A stretch of 64,000 nt of DNA from Sinomicrobium oceani (GTDB lineage Bacteria > Bacteroidota > Bacteroidia > Flavobacteriales > Flavobacteriaceae): assembly GCF_900119185.1 (NCBI RefSeq), contig NZ_FPJE01000008.1, positions 1 to 64,000 of the forward strand, in the 5' to 3' direction. Shown piece by piece: positions 39,232 to 47,684 of the stretch. A program made the translations under genes and the position numbers. Under the pieces are notes generated by a model. It did no database searches and was not told the DNA's origin. It saw only the letters and a program-made list of their open reading frames with translations. Positions within the stretch are counted from its first letter, which is position 1. Every line of letters starts with the position of its first letter.

Positions 39232-40081
39232 AGTATGATTTTACGATCCTGTCGAAAGGAAGTCTTTCAGGGATCAGGCCGAGTTCCAGGAGTTGTTCCT
39301 GTACGGTTTCGAGAGTTTTGGCATCCATAGGAGACTGGCTCCACCTGGTTAGGGAAAGCCATTCCCTGATATCTTCGGGCTTCTGGTCGAAACGATTGGC
39401 CAGGGTCCTGTCTATACTCGGGATCTGTTTAAAATCTTCTGTGTAGGTATTGATCACATCGAGGATGTGCTTAATGACATGGCCTTCTTTCTCCAGGACC
39501 TCATTGCGTACGGCGATGACAAAGCACGGCCAGGGCGTAGGACAGTCACCCACGCGGCGAAATACGCCACGATCCACGAGAGGTTTGGTCATAAAGCGTT
39601 CCCACATAAAATAATCGGCCTTTCCCGAACGCAGCGCTTCCACAGCGCCGTCCATGGTATTTACGGTCTCAAAAGTAAGGGCTTCGGTATTCCATCCTTC
39701 ACGACGGGCATTGACGTATGACATCAAATGCGATCCCGACCCCAGGCGGCTTATTGCCGCTTTTGTATTTTGCAGGTCACTTATTTCCCTGTACGGAGCA
39801 TCGGCAGCCACATGGATACCCCAGATCAGGGGAGTAGCTATATAGGTCTGAACAATACGGGAAGGATTTCCTGCCGTAATATCCTTGACGATACCTTCGG
39901 TAAGGATGATAGCGATATCGGTTTCCCCATCCCGGAGCATACCGGACATTTTACCGGTACCTTCCGGGGTATCTGTCCATTGGAGATCGATACCCCGTTC
40001 TCTGAAAGCATCTTCCTCGATGGCAAAATGCCAGGGGAGATTAAAGTGTTCCGGTACGCCGGTTATTTTTATGGTTTTCAT
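39230..40081 (-). CDS. Periplasmic-binding-protein-fold protein without signal peptide
   Basis: The 283-residue protein begins MKTIKITGVPEHFNLPWHFA and has the two-lobed substrate-binding fold of the NMT1/SsuA/ThiY group: GETDIAIILTEG, AAISRLGSGSHLMSYV and SGKADYFMWERF are typical. There is no signal peptide or lipobox, and no permease or ATPase gene is adjacent. It is therefore probably cytoplasmic rather than an ABC transporter component. It resembles the orphan PBP-fold family that includes Candida CA3427 (from memory). The ligand is unknown. Confidence 0.72.
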   Translation of the reverse strand: MKTIKITGVPEHFNLPWHFAIEEDAFRERGIDLQWTDTPEGTGKMSGMLRDGETDIAIILTEGIVKDITAGNPSRIVQTYIATPLIWGIHVAADAPYREISDLQNTKAAISRLGSGSHLMSYVNARREGWNTEALTFETVNTMDGAVEALRSGKADYFMWERFMTKPLVDRGVFRRVGDCPTPWPCFVIAVRNEVLEKEGHVIKHILDVINTYTEDFKQIPSIDRTLANRFDQKPEDIREWLSLTRWSQSPMDAKTLETVQEQLLELGLIPERLPFDRIVKSY

Positions 40082-40124
40082 TGAAAATGATGTTTTATTG
40101 CGCTATTATTAAATTCAAAAAAGG

Positions 40125-41303
40125 TCAGCGTACGGAAGACACGCAGCGAAATCCGGTATGCTGCATACCCGTATCGGGTGATGATTTCATCCGTGAAGTC
40201 ACACGGTATCCTTTGCAGTAGGAAGCATTACACAAAAAAGAACCTCCCCGGATTACCTTTTTCGGGATGCCCGGTTCCATAGGATCGTAGCTGTCCTTCG
40301 GGCCTGCAGGATTTTCTACAATACCTTTTCCGATATGTTCGTAGTAATCGCCCCGGTACCAGTCTGCACACCATTCCCATACATTTCCTGCCATATCGTA
40401 TAATCCGTATCCGTTAGGTGCAAAAGATTTTACCGGTGCGGCCAGGGAGTAGCTATCCCAACCGGTATTCCGGTCCGGAAAATTTCCCTGCCAGGTATTG
40501 GCTTTGGGACTGCCTTGTTCTATATCTTCATTACCCCACGGATATTTACCGTCATCGAGTCCTCCGCGGGAGGCATATTCCCACTCGGCTTCCGTGGGAA
40601 GTCGCTTCCCGGCCCATCGGGCATACGCATTGGCATCGTCCCAGGAAATATGTACTACAGGATAATGGTCTTTTCCCGTAATAGAACTGTCCGGTCCTTC
40701 GGGATGTTTCCAGTTTGCACCTTTGACCCAGCTCCACCATTGCGAAGCATCATTTAGCGGCACAGGATAGGAAGGAGGATTGAATACCAGGGAAGCAGCG
40801 ACAAAAAGACTGTCATGAGGTTTTGGAGTACCCGGAGGGAGCTGAGCTTTGAGATCTTCCCATTTCGGGGCCTTTTCGGCTGTCGTTATATAGCCCGTCG
40901 CTTCTGTAAATTCCCGGAACTGGGCGTTGGTCACTTCCGTTTCATCCATCCAGAAGCCATCTATCCTTACCAGATGGGTAGGATATTCATCGGGCCGGCC
41001 TTCATTGTCCGATGCTCCCATCTGAAACGTTCCGGCAGGAATCCATACCATTCCCTGATGTGATACCTGTCCTTCTGTGATTTCGGTGGTGGCAGTTCCG
41101 GAACGCGCAGGAAACCTTTCCGGAAGTCCTGTTTCACAGGAAGTAATGGTATCCGGTACTTTACGATGAGTGCCTTTTAGAACAGGCTCTTGTTTTTCCG
41201 GTTCCTTTTTAGGGGAACCGCAGGAAAGTATCAGGGAGGTGATCACGAGATATAAACCGTATGTACGAAGGGCGTTCCGGTGCATTTTTACAGAATTAGG
41301 CAT
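40125..41303 (-). CDS. Formylglycine-generating-enzyme-family lipoprotein
   Basis: The 392-residue protein has a lipoprotein signal (LVITSLILSC, C28), so it would be lipid-anchored outside the cytoplasm. An alternative start at Met7 (41285) also gives a lipobox. The rest is an FGE-sulfatase domain: MVWIPAGTFQMGASDNEGRP, RLPTEAEWEYASRGG, NVWEWCADW. RGGSFLCNASYCKGYR retains both cysteines equivalent to human SUMF1 C336/C341 (here C358 and C363). Many relatives in this superfamily are not sulfatase-modifying, but the paired cysteines argue for a real FGE. It could mature the sulfatase at 10772-12328. Confidence 0.82.
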   Translation of the reverse strand: MPNSVKMHRNALRTYGLYLVITSLILSCGSPKKEPEKQEPVLKGTHRKVPDTITSCETGLPERFPARSGTATTEITEGQVSHQGMVWIPAGTFQMGASDNEGRPDEYPTHLVRIDGFWMDETEVTNAQFREFTEATGYITTAEKAPKWEDLKAQLPPGTPKPHDSLFVAASLVFNPPSYPVPLNDASQWWSWVKGANWKHPEGPDSSITGKDHYPVVHISWDDANAYARWAGKRLPTEAEWEYASRGGLDDGKYPWGNEDIEQGSPKANTWQGNFPDRNTGWDSYSLAAPVKSFAPNGYGLYDMAGNVWEWCADWYRGDYYEHIGKGIVENPAGPKDSYDPMEPGIPKKVIRGGSFLCNASYCKGYRVTSRMKSSPDTGMQHTGFRCVSSVR

Positions 41304-41402
41304 TAAAGATACTAATTAACGGAAAAACGGGCGGTTTATATAGTTTCGGCAGCTAAAGAAATTAAAGGGTGGGGCCGTAAGAGGCAGGGAAGTGCAGGGA
41401 CA

Positions 41403-41438
41403 TAAAAAAACTCCCGGAAACCATGGTTCCCGGGAGTT
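41403..41438 (-). terminator. Terminator after outer-membrane paralogue 1
   Basis: AACTCCCGG (41409-41417) pairs with CCGGGAGTT (41430-41438). The minus strand continues into T7. It lies 24 bp past the stop of the gene at 41463. Confidence 0.85.
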
Positions 41439-41462
41439 CTGCTATGATGCTATTGCATTTTT

Positions 41463-41939
41463 CTAAAACTGATAACGGATACCGAGGGCGATATCCAGGT
41501 CAAGACCGTCCCTGTATGCATCCGTAAAACCTAATTCCGGACGGAAATCGAGGGACAAAATCAGCGGGATGTTGAAATTGTATTCGATACCCACATCACC
41601 TGCTACGAAAAAGAAGGCTCCACTGTCGTCCAGATCGTTGTTGTCGTAGCTACCAAGACCTCCACCGGCACCTGCGTACCAGTTGAAGTTACCTTCCAGG
41701 CTCCATACCCATTGGTATAAGCCGGTGAGTTTAAAGGCATCGACGTGGTCAGAGTCTCTCCAGCCCAGGTCGAGTTCCAGTCGGTTATTGGATCCTAAAG
41801 CTCTTTGATAAGAGATTTCCGCACCAAAACCTTTACTGTCTCCGAGACGCAGACCAAGAGCGTTAGGAGCGATTTCCTGTGCCTGGGATGTTGCCATAAA
41901 CCCAAAGAATAAAACGGCTAAAAAAACGAAATTTTTCAT
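41463..41939 (-). CDS. Small outer-membrane beta-barrel protein, paralogue 1
   Basis: The 158-residue protein has a signal peptide ending ATSQAQ. Alternating aromatic/hydrophobic strands and a C-terminal aromatic residue (GIRYQF) are typical of outer-membrane barrels. Repeating features such as RLELDLGWRDSDHVDAFKLT and GAGGGLGSYDNNDLDDSG match the neighbour at 42082-42558 at many positions. Function unknown; Bacteroidota carry many such OmpX-like or OmpA-barrel-like proteins. Confidence 0.82.
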   Translation of the reverse strand: MKNFVFLAVLFFGFMATSQAQEIAPNALGLRLGDSKGFGAEISYQRALGSNNRLELDLGWRDSDHVDAFKLTGLYQWVWSLEGNFNWYAGAGGGLGSYDNNDLDDSGAFFFVAGDVGIEYNFNIPLILSLDFRPELGFTDAYRDGLDLDIALGIRYQF

Positions 41940-42081
41940 AAACAGATATTATTAATTTAACAATATTTATAATGGAAGGTAGGGATTTTTTTTAACATTT
42001 ATAACCTTTTTACTATTATTATTTGCGAATATGTTGTCAAAATAAGAAGATAAATCCTGAAAACTTCTTTCATTCAAGTTG

Positions 42082-42558
42082 TTAGAACTGGAAACGTACA
42101 CCCAGGGCAATATCGAGATCGAGATCGTCCCTGTAATGGTCATTAAACCCGAATTCGGGGCGCATATCCAGCGAAATTACAAGGGGAATATCAAAATTGT
42201 ATTCCAGACCTATATCCCCAGCAAGAAACACGAAAGTTCCGCTTCTGTCGAGCCTGTCATTATCAAAACTACCTATTCCGCCACCTGCACCGGCAAACCA
42301 GTTGAAATTACCGTCGAGCCTCCACACCCATTGGTGAAGCGCTGTAAGTTTGACGGCATCAACATGGTGAGAATTCCGCCATCCCAGGTCGAGTTCGAGA
42401 CGGGTATTGCTTTGAAGTAATCTCTGGTAAGATACTTCAGCACCAAAACCATCACTGTCACCGATACGCAATCCGAGTGCGTTGGGAGAAATTCGCTGTG
42501 CCTGTGCAACGGAAGCTGCTCCGAATACGACAATTAAAAACAAGAATAATTTTCTCAT
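42082..42558 (-). CDS. Small outer-membrane beta-barrel protein, paralogue 2
   Basis: The protein is 158 residues, the same length as paralogue 1. I chose the ATG at 42558 (MRKLFLFLIVVFGAASVAQAQ), which gives a clean signal peptide; a frame-open extension upstream does not. The C-terminus GVRFQF fits outer-membrane assembly. It shares the motifs RISPNALGLRIGDSDGFGAE and RLELDLGWRNSHHVDAVKLT with paralogue 1, so a recent tandem duplication is likely. The two genes are separated by 142 bp, and this one is divergent from the dehydrogenase gene across 65 bp. Confidence 0.82.
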   Translation of the reverse strand: MRKLFLFLIVVFGAASVAQAQRISPNALGLRIGDSDGFGAEVSYQRLLQSNTRLELDLGWRNSHHVDAVKLTALHQWVWRLDGNFNWFAGAGGGIGSFDNDRLDRSGTFVFLAGDIGLEYNFDIPLVISLDMRPEFGFNDHYRDDLDLDIALGVRFQF

Positions 42559-42623
42559 ATAGTCTGTTTTAACTTTGTTTAGTGACAATACAACGCTATT
42601 TTTACACAAATCTTATTAATGTC

Positions 42624-45542
42624 ATGTTAAAATCTGACGATTTAAAGCTGGAAGGTAAGATCATTTTCGACGATCTTTATCGAAATATCTATGCCACAGA
42701 CGCTTCCGTTTACCGAAAACTTCCGCTTGCGGTGGCTTATCCGCGAACAAAAGAGGATATAAAAAAGCTGATAGCCTATGCCGGAAAAGAGGGCGTGTCC
42801 CTGATTCCGCGTACGGCGGGGACTTCGCTTGCAGGACAATGTGTAGGGGAAGGGATCGTAATGGACGTATCGCGTTATTTCACCAGGATCATACAGGTTA
42901 ATAAGGAAGAGAAAACTGTAGACGTGGAACCGGGAGTTATCCGTGACGAACTGAATACGCATCTGCACCTTTACGATCTTTTTTTCGGGCCTAATACCTC
43001 GACGTCCAACCGTTGTATGATCGGGGGGATGGTCGGCAATAATTCGAGCGGAACCACCTCTATTCAATATGGCGTAACGCGGGATAAGGTTCTGGAGATG
43101 GAAGCAATACTGTCCGACGGTTCGGAGGTTGTTTTTAAATCCCTGAATGCAGAAGAACTTCAGTTAAAACTTCAACAGGATGATCTTGAAGGTAAGATAT
43201 ACAGGGAGTTATGCGACATGTTGGAGCCGGAAGATATAAGGCAACAAATACGGGAGGCTTATCCAAAACCGGTGATTCACCGGAGAAACAACGGGTATGC
43301 CCTGGATGAGATTATCCGCCTGAAGCCTTTTGAGCCGGAAGGAGAAAACCTCAATTTGTGTAAACTGATATGCGGTAGTGAAGGGACGCTGGCTTTTATA
43401 ACCCGGATAAAGCTGAGGCTGGAAGATCTCCCGCCGAAACACAGTGTAATGATTGCCGCGCATTTTGAAAGTATAGCCGAATGTCTGCGTGCGGTAGTTC
43501 CGGTCATGGAACACGATCTTTTTACCTGCGAGATGATGGACAAGGTGATACTGGATTGTACCCGCAATAACAAGGGGCAGGCAGCAAACCGGTTTTTTAT
43601 CGAAGGCGACCCGATGGCAATCCTCATGCTCGAATTGCGATCGGACGATGAGGAGATGCTGGAGGAAAGAAAGAACAGCTTGGTATCGGTTTTGCTCCGG
43701 AGCGGACTGGGGTATGCTTACCCGGTATTATACGGGGACGACATCCAGAAAGCCCTGGAACTCCGCAAAGCAGGATTGGGATTGCTGGGTAATATCGTAG
43801 GTGATAAAAAAGCTGTGGCTTGTATAGAAGACACTGCCGTGGCCCTGGAAGATCTCGCATCCTATATCGGCGAATTTTCCGCTCTGATGAAAAAGTACGA
43901 TCAGCGTGCGGTTTATTATGCTCATGCAGGAGCAGGCGAACTTCATTTACGCCCCATTCTCAACCTGAAAAGTTCGGAAGATGTAGCGATGTTCCGGCAG
44001 ATAACGACAGATGTAGCACACCTGGTAAAGAAGTATAACGGCTCGCTCAGCGGGGAACACGGTGACGGTATGGTCCGATCCGAATTTATACGGCTGATGC
44101 TGGGCGAAGACAATTACCGGTTATTGGTTAAGGTTAAATCGCTTTTCGATCCGGAAGGTATTTTCAACCCCGGAAAGATCGTAAACCCGGCCCCGATGGA
44201 TACTTCGCTGCGTTATGAAAAGGACCGTAAGGAGCCGGAAATTAATACGTTTCTCGATTTTTCGGATACGGAAGGTATTCTACGTGCTACAGAACAGTGT
44301 AATGGTAGCGGAGATTGTCGGAAAACGCATTGGTCTGCCGGGGCGATGTGCCCAAGCTATCATGCGACCAAAGATGAAAAGGATACGACCCGGGCACGTG
44401 CCAATACGTTGCGGGAGTTTCTGACGCAGTCTCCAAAGGAGAATCGTTTTGATCATGGCGAAATTAAAGAAGTACTGGATCTTTGCCTGAGTTGTAAAGC
44501 CTGTAGCAGCGAATGCCCGAGTAATGTGGATATGGCCACCCTCAAAGCGGAATCGCTCTATCAGTACCAGAAAGCAAACGGCACGAGTATCCGCGACAAG
44601 GCTTTTGCCTATACGACAAAACTCAACAGTATCACTGCTGTTTTCCCCTGGCTGATCAATGGGGTCTACAGAAACGTCCTGACTTCGGGCATGTTGAAAA
44701 GGATTGTAGGGATTGCTCCCGAACGCAGTTTTCCTCCATTGAAGCCTTTTAAGAAAAAAACCGCAGGAAACGGAACTGCATCAAGTGTGAAGACACATGC
44801 TCCGGTTATTCTTTTTATTGACGAATTTACGCGGTATCTGGACGGGAACGTCGGAAAGGATGCCGTGGAGCTCCTCGAAGGTCTTGGGTATACGGTAACT
44901 TTATTTAAGGGAGAAAGCGGCCGTACTTTTATTTCCAGGGGATTCCTGGAACAGGCCGCGGAAATAGCCGATAAGAATATAAAAGATTTAAAGGGGATGG
45001 TCACGGAGGAATCCGTGCTTGTTGGCCTCGAACCATCTGCAGTGCTTTCGTTCCGGGATGAATATATCAAAATGGCTAAAGATAAAGAAGCAGCCCGGTT
45101 ACTGGCCAAACGCACATTGCTCATCGAGGAATTTCTCGCCAGGGAAATCCAAAAAGGTCATATTAGCGCCTCGCAGTTTACATCGGAAGCCAGGCAGGTG
45201 AAAATACATAACCACTGTCATCAAAAGGCATTGTCCGATCAGAAAGTGACCTTCGATGTCCTCAACCTGCCTGAAAATTATAAAGTGACGATCATAAACA
45301 GCGGATGTTGTGGCATGGCAGGATCTTTCGGGTATGAAAAAGAACATTACAAGGTAAGTATGAAGGTAGGGGAACTGCGGTTATTTCCTGCAGTGCGCCG
45401 TTCGGAAGAAGGTACTGTTATTGCAGCCAACGGTACCAGTTGCAGGCACCAGATTCTCGATGGTACGGGAATCCGGGCTAAACATCCTGTTACGGTATTG
45501 CGGGAAGCTTTGCGGATGGAGAGGGAGTATTTAGTTGGTTAG
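42624..45542 (+). CDS. FAD-linked and Fe-S-binding dehydrogenase (D-lactate/glycolate type)
   Basis: The 972-residue protein has an FAD-binding PCMH domain (about 1-270, with RTAGTSLAGQC), an FAD-linked oxidase C-terminal domain (SGEHGDGMVRSEF), a first Cys cluster near 560-577, and a CxxCxxCxxxC cluster at C621, C624, C627 and C631 (CLSCKACSSECPS). A C-terminal CCG-domain pair (HNHCHQKAL, GCCGMAGSFGYEKEHY) follows. This architecture belongs to single-chain D-lactate or glycolate dehydrogenases feeding electrons to the respiratory chain. The substrate is not certain. I chose ATG 42624 because upstream residues are outside the FAD domain. Confidence 0.88.
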   Translation: MLKSDDLKLEGKIIFDDLYRNIYATDASVYRKLPLAVAYPRTKEDIKKLIAYAGKEGVSLIPRTAGTSLAGQCVGEGIVMDVSRYFTRIIQVNKEEKTVDVEPGVIRDELNTHLHLYDLFFGPNTSTSNRCMIGGMVGNNSSGTTSIQYGVTRDKVLEMEAILSDGSEVVFKSLNAEELQLKLQQDDLEGKIYRELCDMLEPEDIRQQIREAYPKPVIHRRNNGYALDEIIRLKPFEPEGENLNLCKLICGSEGTLAFITRIKLRLEDLPPKHSVMIAAHFESIAECLRAVVPVMEHDLFTCEMMDKVILDCTRNNKGQAANRFFIEGDPMAILMLELRSDDEEMLEERKNSLVSVLLRSGLGYAYPVLYGDDIQKALELRKAGLGLLGNIVGDKKAVACIEDTAVALEDLASYIGEFSALMKKYDQRAVYYAHAGAGELHLRPILNLKSSEDVAMFRQITTDVAHLVKKYNGSLSGEHGDGMVRSEFIRLMLGEDNYRLLVKVKSLFDPEGIFNPGKIVNPAPMDTSLRYEKDRKEPEINTFLDFSDTEGILRATEQCNGSGDCRKTHWSAGAMCPSYHATKDEKDTTRARANTLREFLTQSPKENRFDHGEIKEVLDLCLSCKACSSECPSNVDMATLKAESLYQYQKANGTSIRDKAFAYTTKLNSITAVFPWLINGVYRNVLTSGMLKRIVGIAPERSFPPLKPFKKKTAGNGTASSVKTHAPVILFIDEFTRYLDGNVGKDAVELLEGLGYTVTLFKGESGRTFISRGFLEQAAEIADKNIKDLKGMVTEESVLVGLEPSAVLSFRDEYIKMAKDKEAARLLAKRTLLIEEFLAREIQKGHISASQFTSEARQVKIHNHCHQKALSDQKVTFDVLNLPENYKVTIINSGCCGMAGSFGYEKEHYKVSMKVGELRLFPAVRRSEEGTVIAANGTSCRHQILDGTGIRAKHPVTVLREALRMEREYLVG

Positions 45543-45557
45543 TTCGTAGTTGGTTAG
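45533..45557. repeat. Short direct repeat at the 3' end of the dehydrogenase gene
   Basis: AGTTGGTTAG occurs at 45533-45542 and again at 45548-45557 (15-bp period). The first copy contains the gene's stop codon. The 255 bp to thrC hold no ORF with support, only this repeat and the stem at 45743-45776. Confidence 0.5.
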
Positions 45558-45742
45558 GGGGGAGTTATTTGGTAATAGGTTATTGAGTTAATGAGTGGTG
45601 TACGGCTTTAGGCTACATAGAGGCGGCTGAGTGTTCCGGCCTGGCCGGAATGTATCGAAGCCCCGGTTTGGGTGAGTTGTTTGGTTTGTGGGATGTTGTA
45701 GTGAGCGATTATTTAGGTTGTGCGGGTATCTTAATACGGTAT

Positions 45743-45776
45743 AAACGTGGACTTCTACATCGCGAAGCCCACGTTT
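45743..45776 (-). other. Stem-loop at the end of the thr operon
   Basis: AAACGTGG (45743-45750) pairs with CCACGTTT (45769-45776), with an inner CTTC/GAAG (45752-45755, 45764-45767). It sits 22 bp downstream of thrC on the minus strand, where a terminator is expected. No T-run follows, so this is a tentative transcript end. Confidence 0.4.
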
Positions 45777-45797
45777 GGTCTCCTATACGAAAAGGTA

Positions 45798-47102
45798 CTA
45801 TTTGCTATCGAGCAGAAAACGTTTCAGTTCTTCATACGAACTGATACTTCGCTTGATTTTTTCCTTATCCATAACGGCCCGGATCTGTTCCGGGATCTCT
45901 ACTTGTACTCCGAGGGTGTCTTCGACGATATCGAGGAATTTTACGGGGTGTGCGGTCTCGAGGAATATCCCGGTTTTTCCCGGATTTTGCCCCAGGTATT
46001 TCTTTAAGCCCAGGTACCCGACGGCTCCATGAGGATCGGCCACATATCCGGATGCCGTGTATATGTTAGCCATGACTTTTCGCGTTTGGTCATCGGAGAA
46101 ACTATACGATGAAAATTTCGCTTTCAGGGCTTCGATATCCTGGTCGAAAAATTGCTGTATCCTGACAAAATTGCTCGGATTTCCTACATCCATAGCATTG
46201 GATATGGTCTGTTTGGAAGGTTTCGGGCTGTACGTGCCGTTTTTCAGGTATTGGGGGACGGTATCGTTGATATTGGTAGCCGCTACAAAATGATCTACGG
46301 GAAGGCCCAGTTTACCGGCCATGATCCCGGCACATATATTTCCGAAATTTCCGCTGGGAACGGCAAATATGACATCCTTTTCTTTATGTTGCAATTGCTT
46401 GTAAGCAAAAAAGAAATAGAACATCTGGGGTAACCAGCGGGCTACGTTGATAGAATTGGCGGAGGTCAGATTTTTTTCGCCAAGGCTTTTATCGAGAAAT
46501 GCCGTTTTAACCATGTCCTGACAATCGTCGAAAGTGCCATCGACTTCCAGCGCCCGGATATTTTTTCCGAGGGTGGTAAGTTGTCTTTCCTGGATATCGC
46601 TGACTTTCCCGGAAGGGTATAATATCACCACATCCACACCTTCTACACCCAGAAATCCGCTGGCTACGGCACCTCCGGTATCTCCGGAAGTAGCGACCAG
46701 CACTGTGACTTTCCCGGCGTCCTGTTTCCTGTTACGGTTAAAGTATCCCAGGCAACGGGCCATAAACCTCGCGCCTACATCTTTAAAAGCCATGGTAGGC
46801 CCGTGGAACAGTTCGAGGGCATAAATGTCATCTTCTACTTTCTCCAGGGGAAAATCAAAGGAGAGTGTTTCGGTAACAATATTTTGTAATTCGGCTTCGG
46901 GAATATCATCTCCCACGAATTGCTTTATAGCCATATATGCGATCTCCGGATTGGAAATGTTTTCCAGGTCTTTTATAAAGGTCGGATCCAACGGTTCTAC
47001 GGTTTCGGGAAAATACAAGCCTTTGTCGGGAGCCAGACCTTGTATGACGGCATTCCGGAAAGAAGTCTTTTCACTGTTTCGGTTTAAACTGTAATAATTC
47101 AT
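45798..47102 (-). CDS. thrC: Threonine synthase
   Basis: The 434-residue PLP enzyme converts O-phosphohomoserine to threonine. The PLP lysine is in GPTMAFKDVGARFM, and ATSGDTGGAVASGFLG holds the phosphate loop. The N-terminal MNYYSLNRNSEKTSF is the Bacteroidota/Proteobacteria type II form. Its ATG overlaps the TAA of the upstream ATPase gene by one base (47102), so it is translationally coupled and lies in the thrA-thrB-ATPase-thrC operon. Confidence 0.95.
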   Translation of the reverse strand: MNYYSLNRNSEKTSFRNAVIQGLAPDKGLYFPETVEPLDPTFIKDLENISNPEIAYMAIKQFVGDDIPEAELQNIVTETLSFDFPLEKVEDDIYALELFHGPTMAFKDVGARFMARCLGYFNRNRKQDAGKVTVLVATSGDTGGAVASGFLGVEGVDVVILYPSGKVSDIQERQLTTLGKNIRALEVDGTFDDCQDMVKTAFLDKSLGEKNLTSANSINVARWLPQMFYFFFAYKQLQHKEKDVIFAVPSGNFGNICAGIMAGKLGLPVDHFVAATNINDTVPQYLKNGTYSPKPSKQTISNAMDVGNPSNFVRIQQFFDQDIEALKAKFSSYSFSDDQTRKVMANIYTASGYVADPHGAVGYLGLKKYLGQNPGKTGIFLETAHPVKFLDIVEDTLGVQVEIPEQIRAVMDKEKIKRSISSYEELKRFLLDSK

Positions 47103-47674
47103 TATTTCTTCAAGTTGAGATGGTTCAGTATAAATTTTACGCGGCTCTCCACATCTGTTTTCGGGAGTTCCACGATATGGTAATGCATTGCGGTATAGGT
47201 CTCACCCATAATTTCATAGGTTTTCAGAGCTTCTTCAAAATCCTGTTTTCGCTCATTATCCGTATGGTATATCTTTTCCCAGGCCGGAAATAGAAATACT
47301 TTAGTATTGTAACGGTATCTTGCCGCTTCTTCGTTCTGTGCTTCGGACAACGGGATGTTCTCGAGACGGGAATAGGCGATAGTATCGGGTATCCCTCTGT
47401 CGAAAAACAGGATGTCTTCTGTCTTGTTTCCGGCGGCTGTACGATAGGAATCTATGGAATTATACAGCATGAGATCCCTGTACTTTTCCTTGTTTTTCCA
47501 GGGTAGTGCATCGCCGTTATGTGCTGTTTGGTCGCGGATGATATCGCGTGCCACTTCCGGCACATAGCGTATACCGGAACGGTTGAGGGCTTTTAATGTA
47601 GTTGTTTTCCCTACTCCCGGTCCTCCCGTAAAGACATAAAAACTGTTTTCTTCGTGTAAATCCTGTTGAAGCAT
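47102..47674 (-). CDS. Small P-loop ATPase (AAA_28-like) inside the thr operon
   Basis: The 190-residue protein has Walker A GGPGVGKTT at 17-25, a Walker B-like ILFFDRG, and a DNERKQDFEEALKTYEIM segment. It resembles the AAA_28/NadR-like kinase-type fold. I chose ATG 47674, since upstream codons overlap thrB and carry no domain. It lies 10 bp after thrB and overlaps thrC by one base. Its role in threonine synthesis is unknown. A small-molecule or nucleoside kinase, or a regulatory ATPase, is possible. Confidence 0.75.
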   Translation of the reverse strand: MLQQDLHEENSFYVFTGGPGVGKTTTLKALNRSGIRYVPEVARDIIRDQTAHNGDALPWKNKEKYRDLMLYNSIDSYRTAAGNKTEDILFFDRGIPDTIAYSRLENIPLSEAQNEEAARYRYNTKVFLFPAWEKIYHTDNERKQDFEEALKTYEIMGETYTAMHYHIVELPKTDVESRVKFILNHLNLKK

Positions 47675-47684
47675 AGCAATCTTT

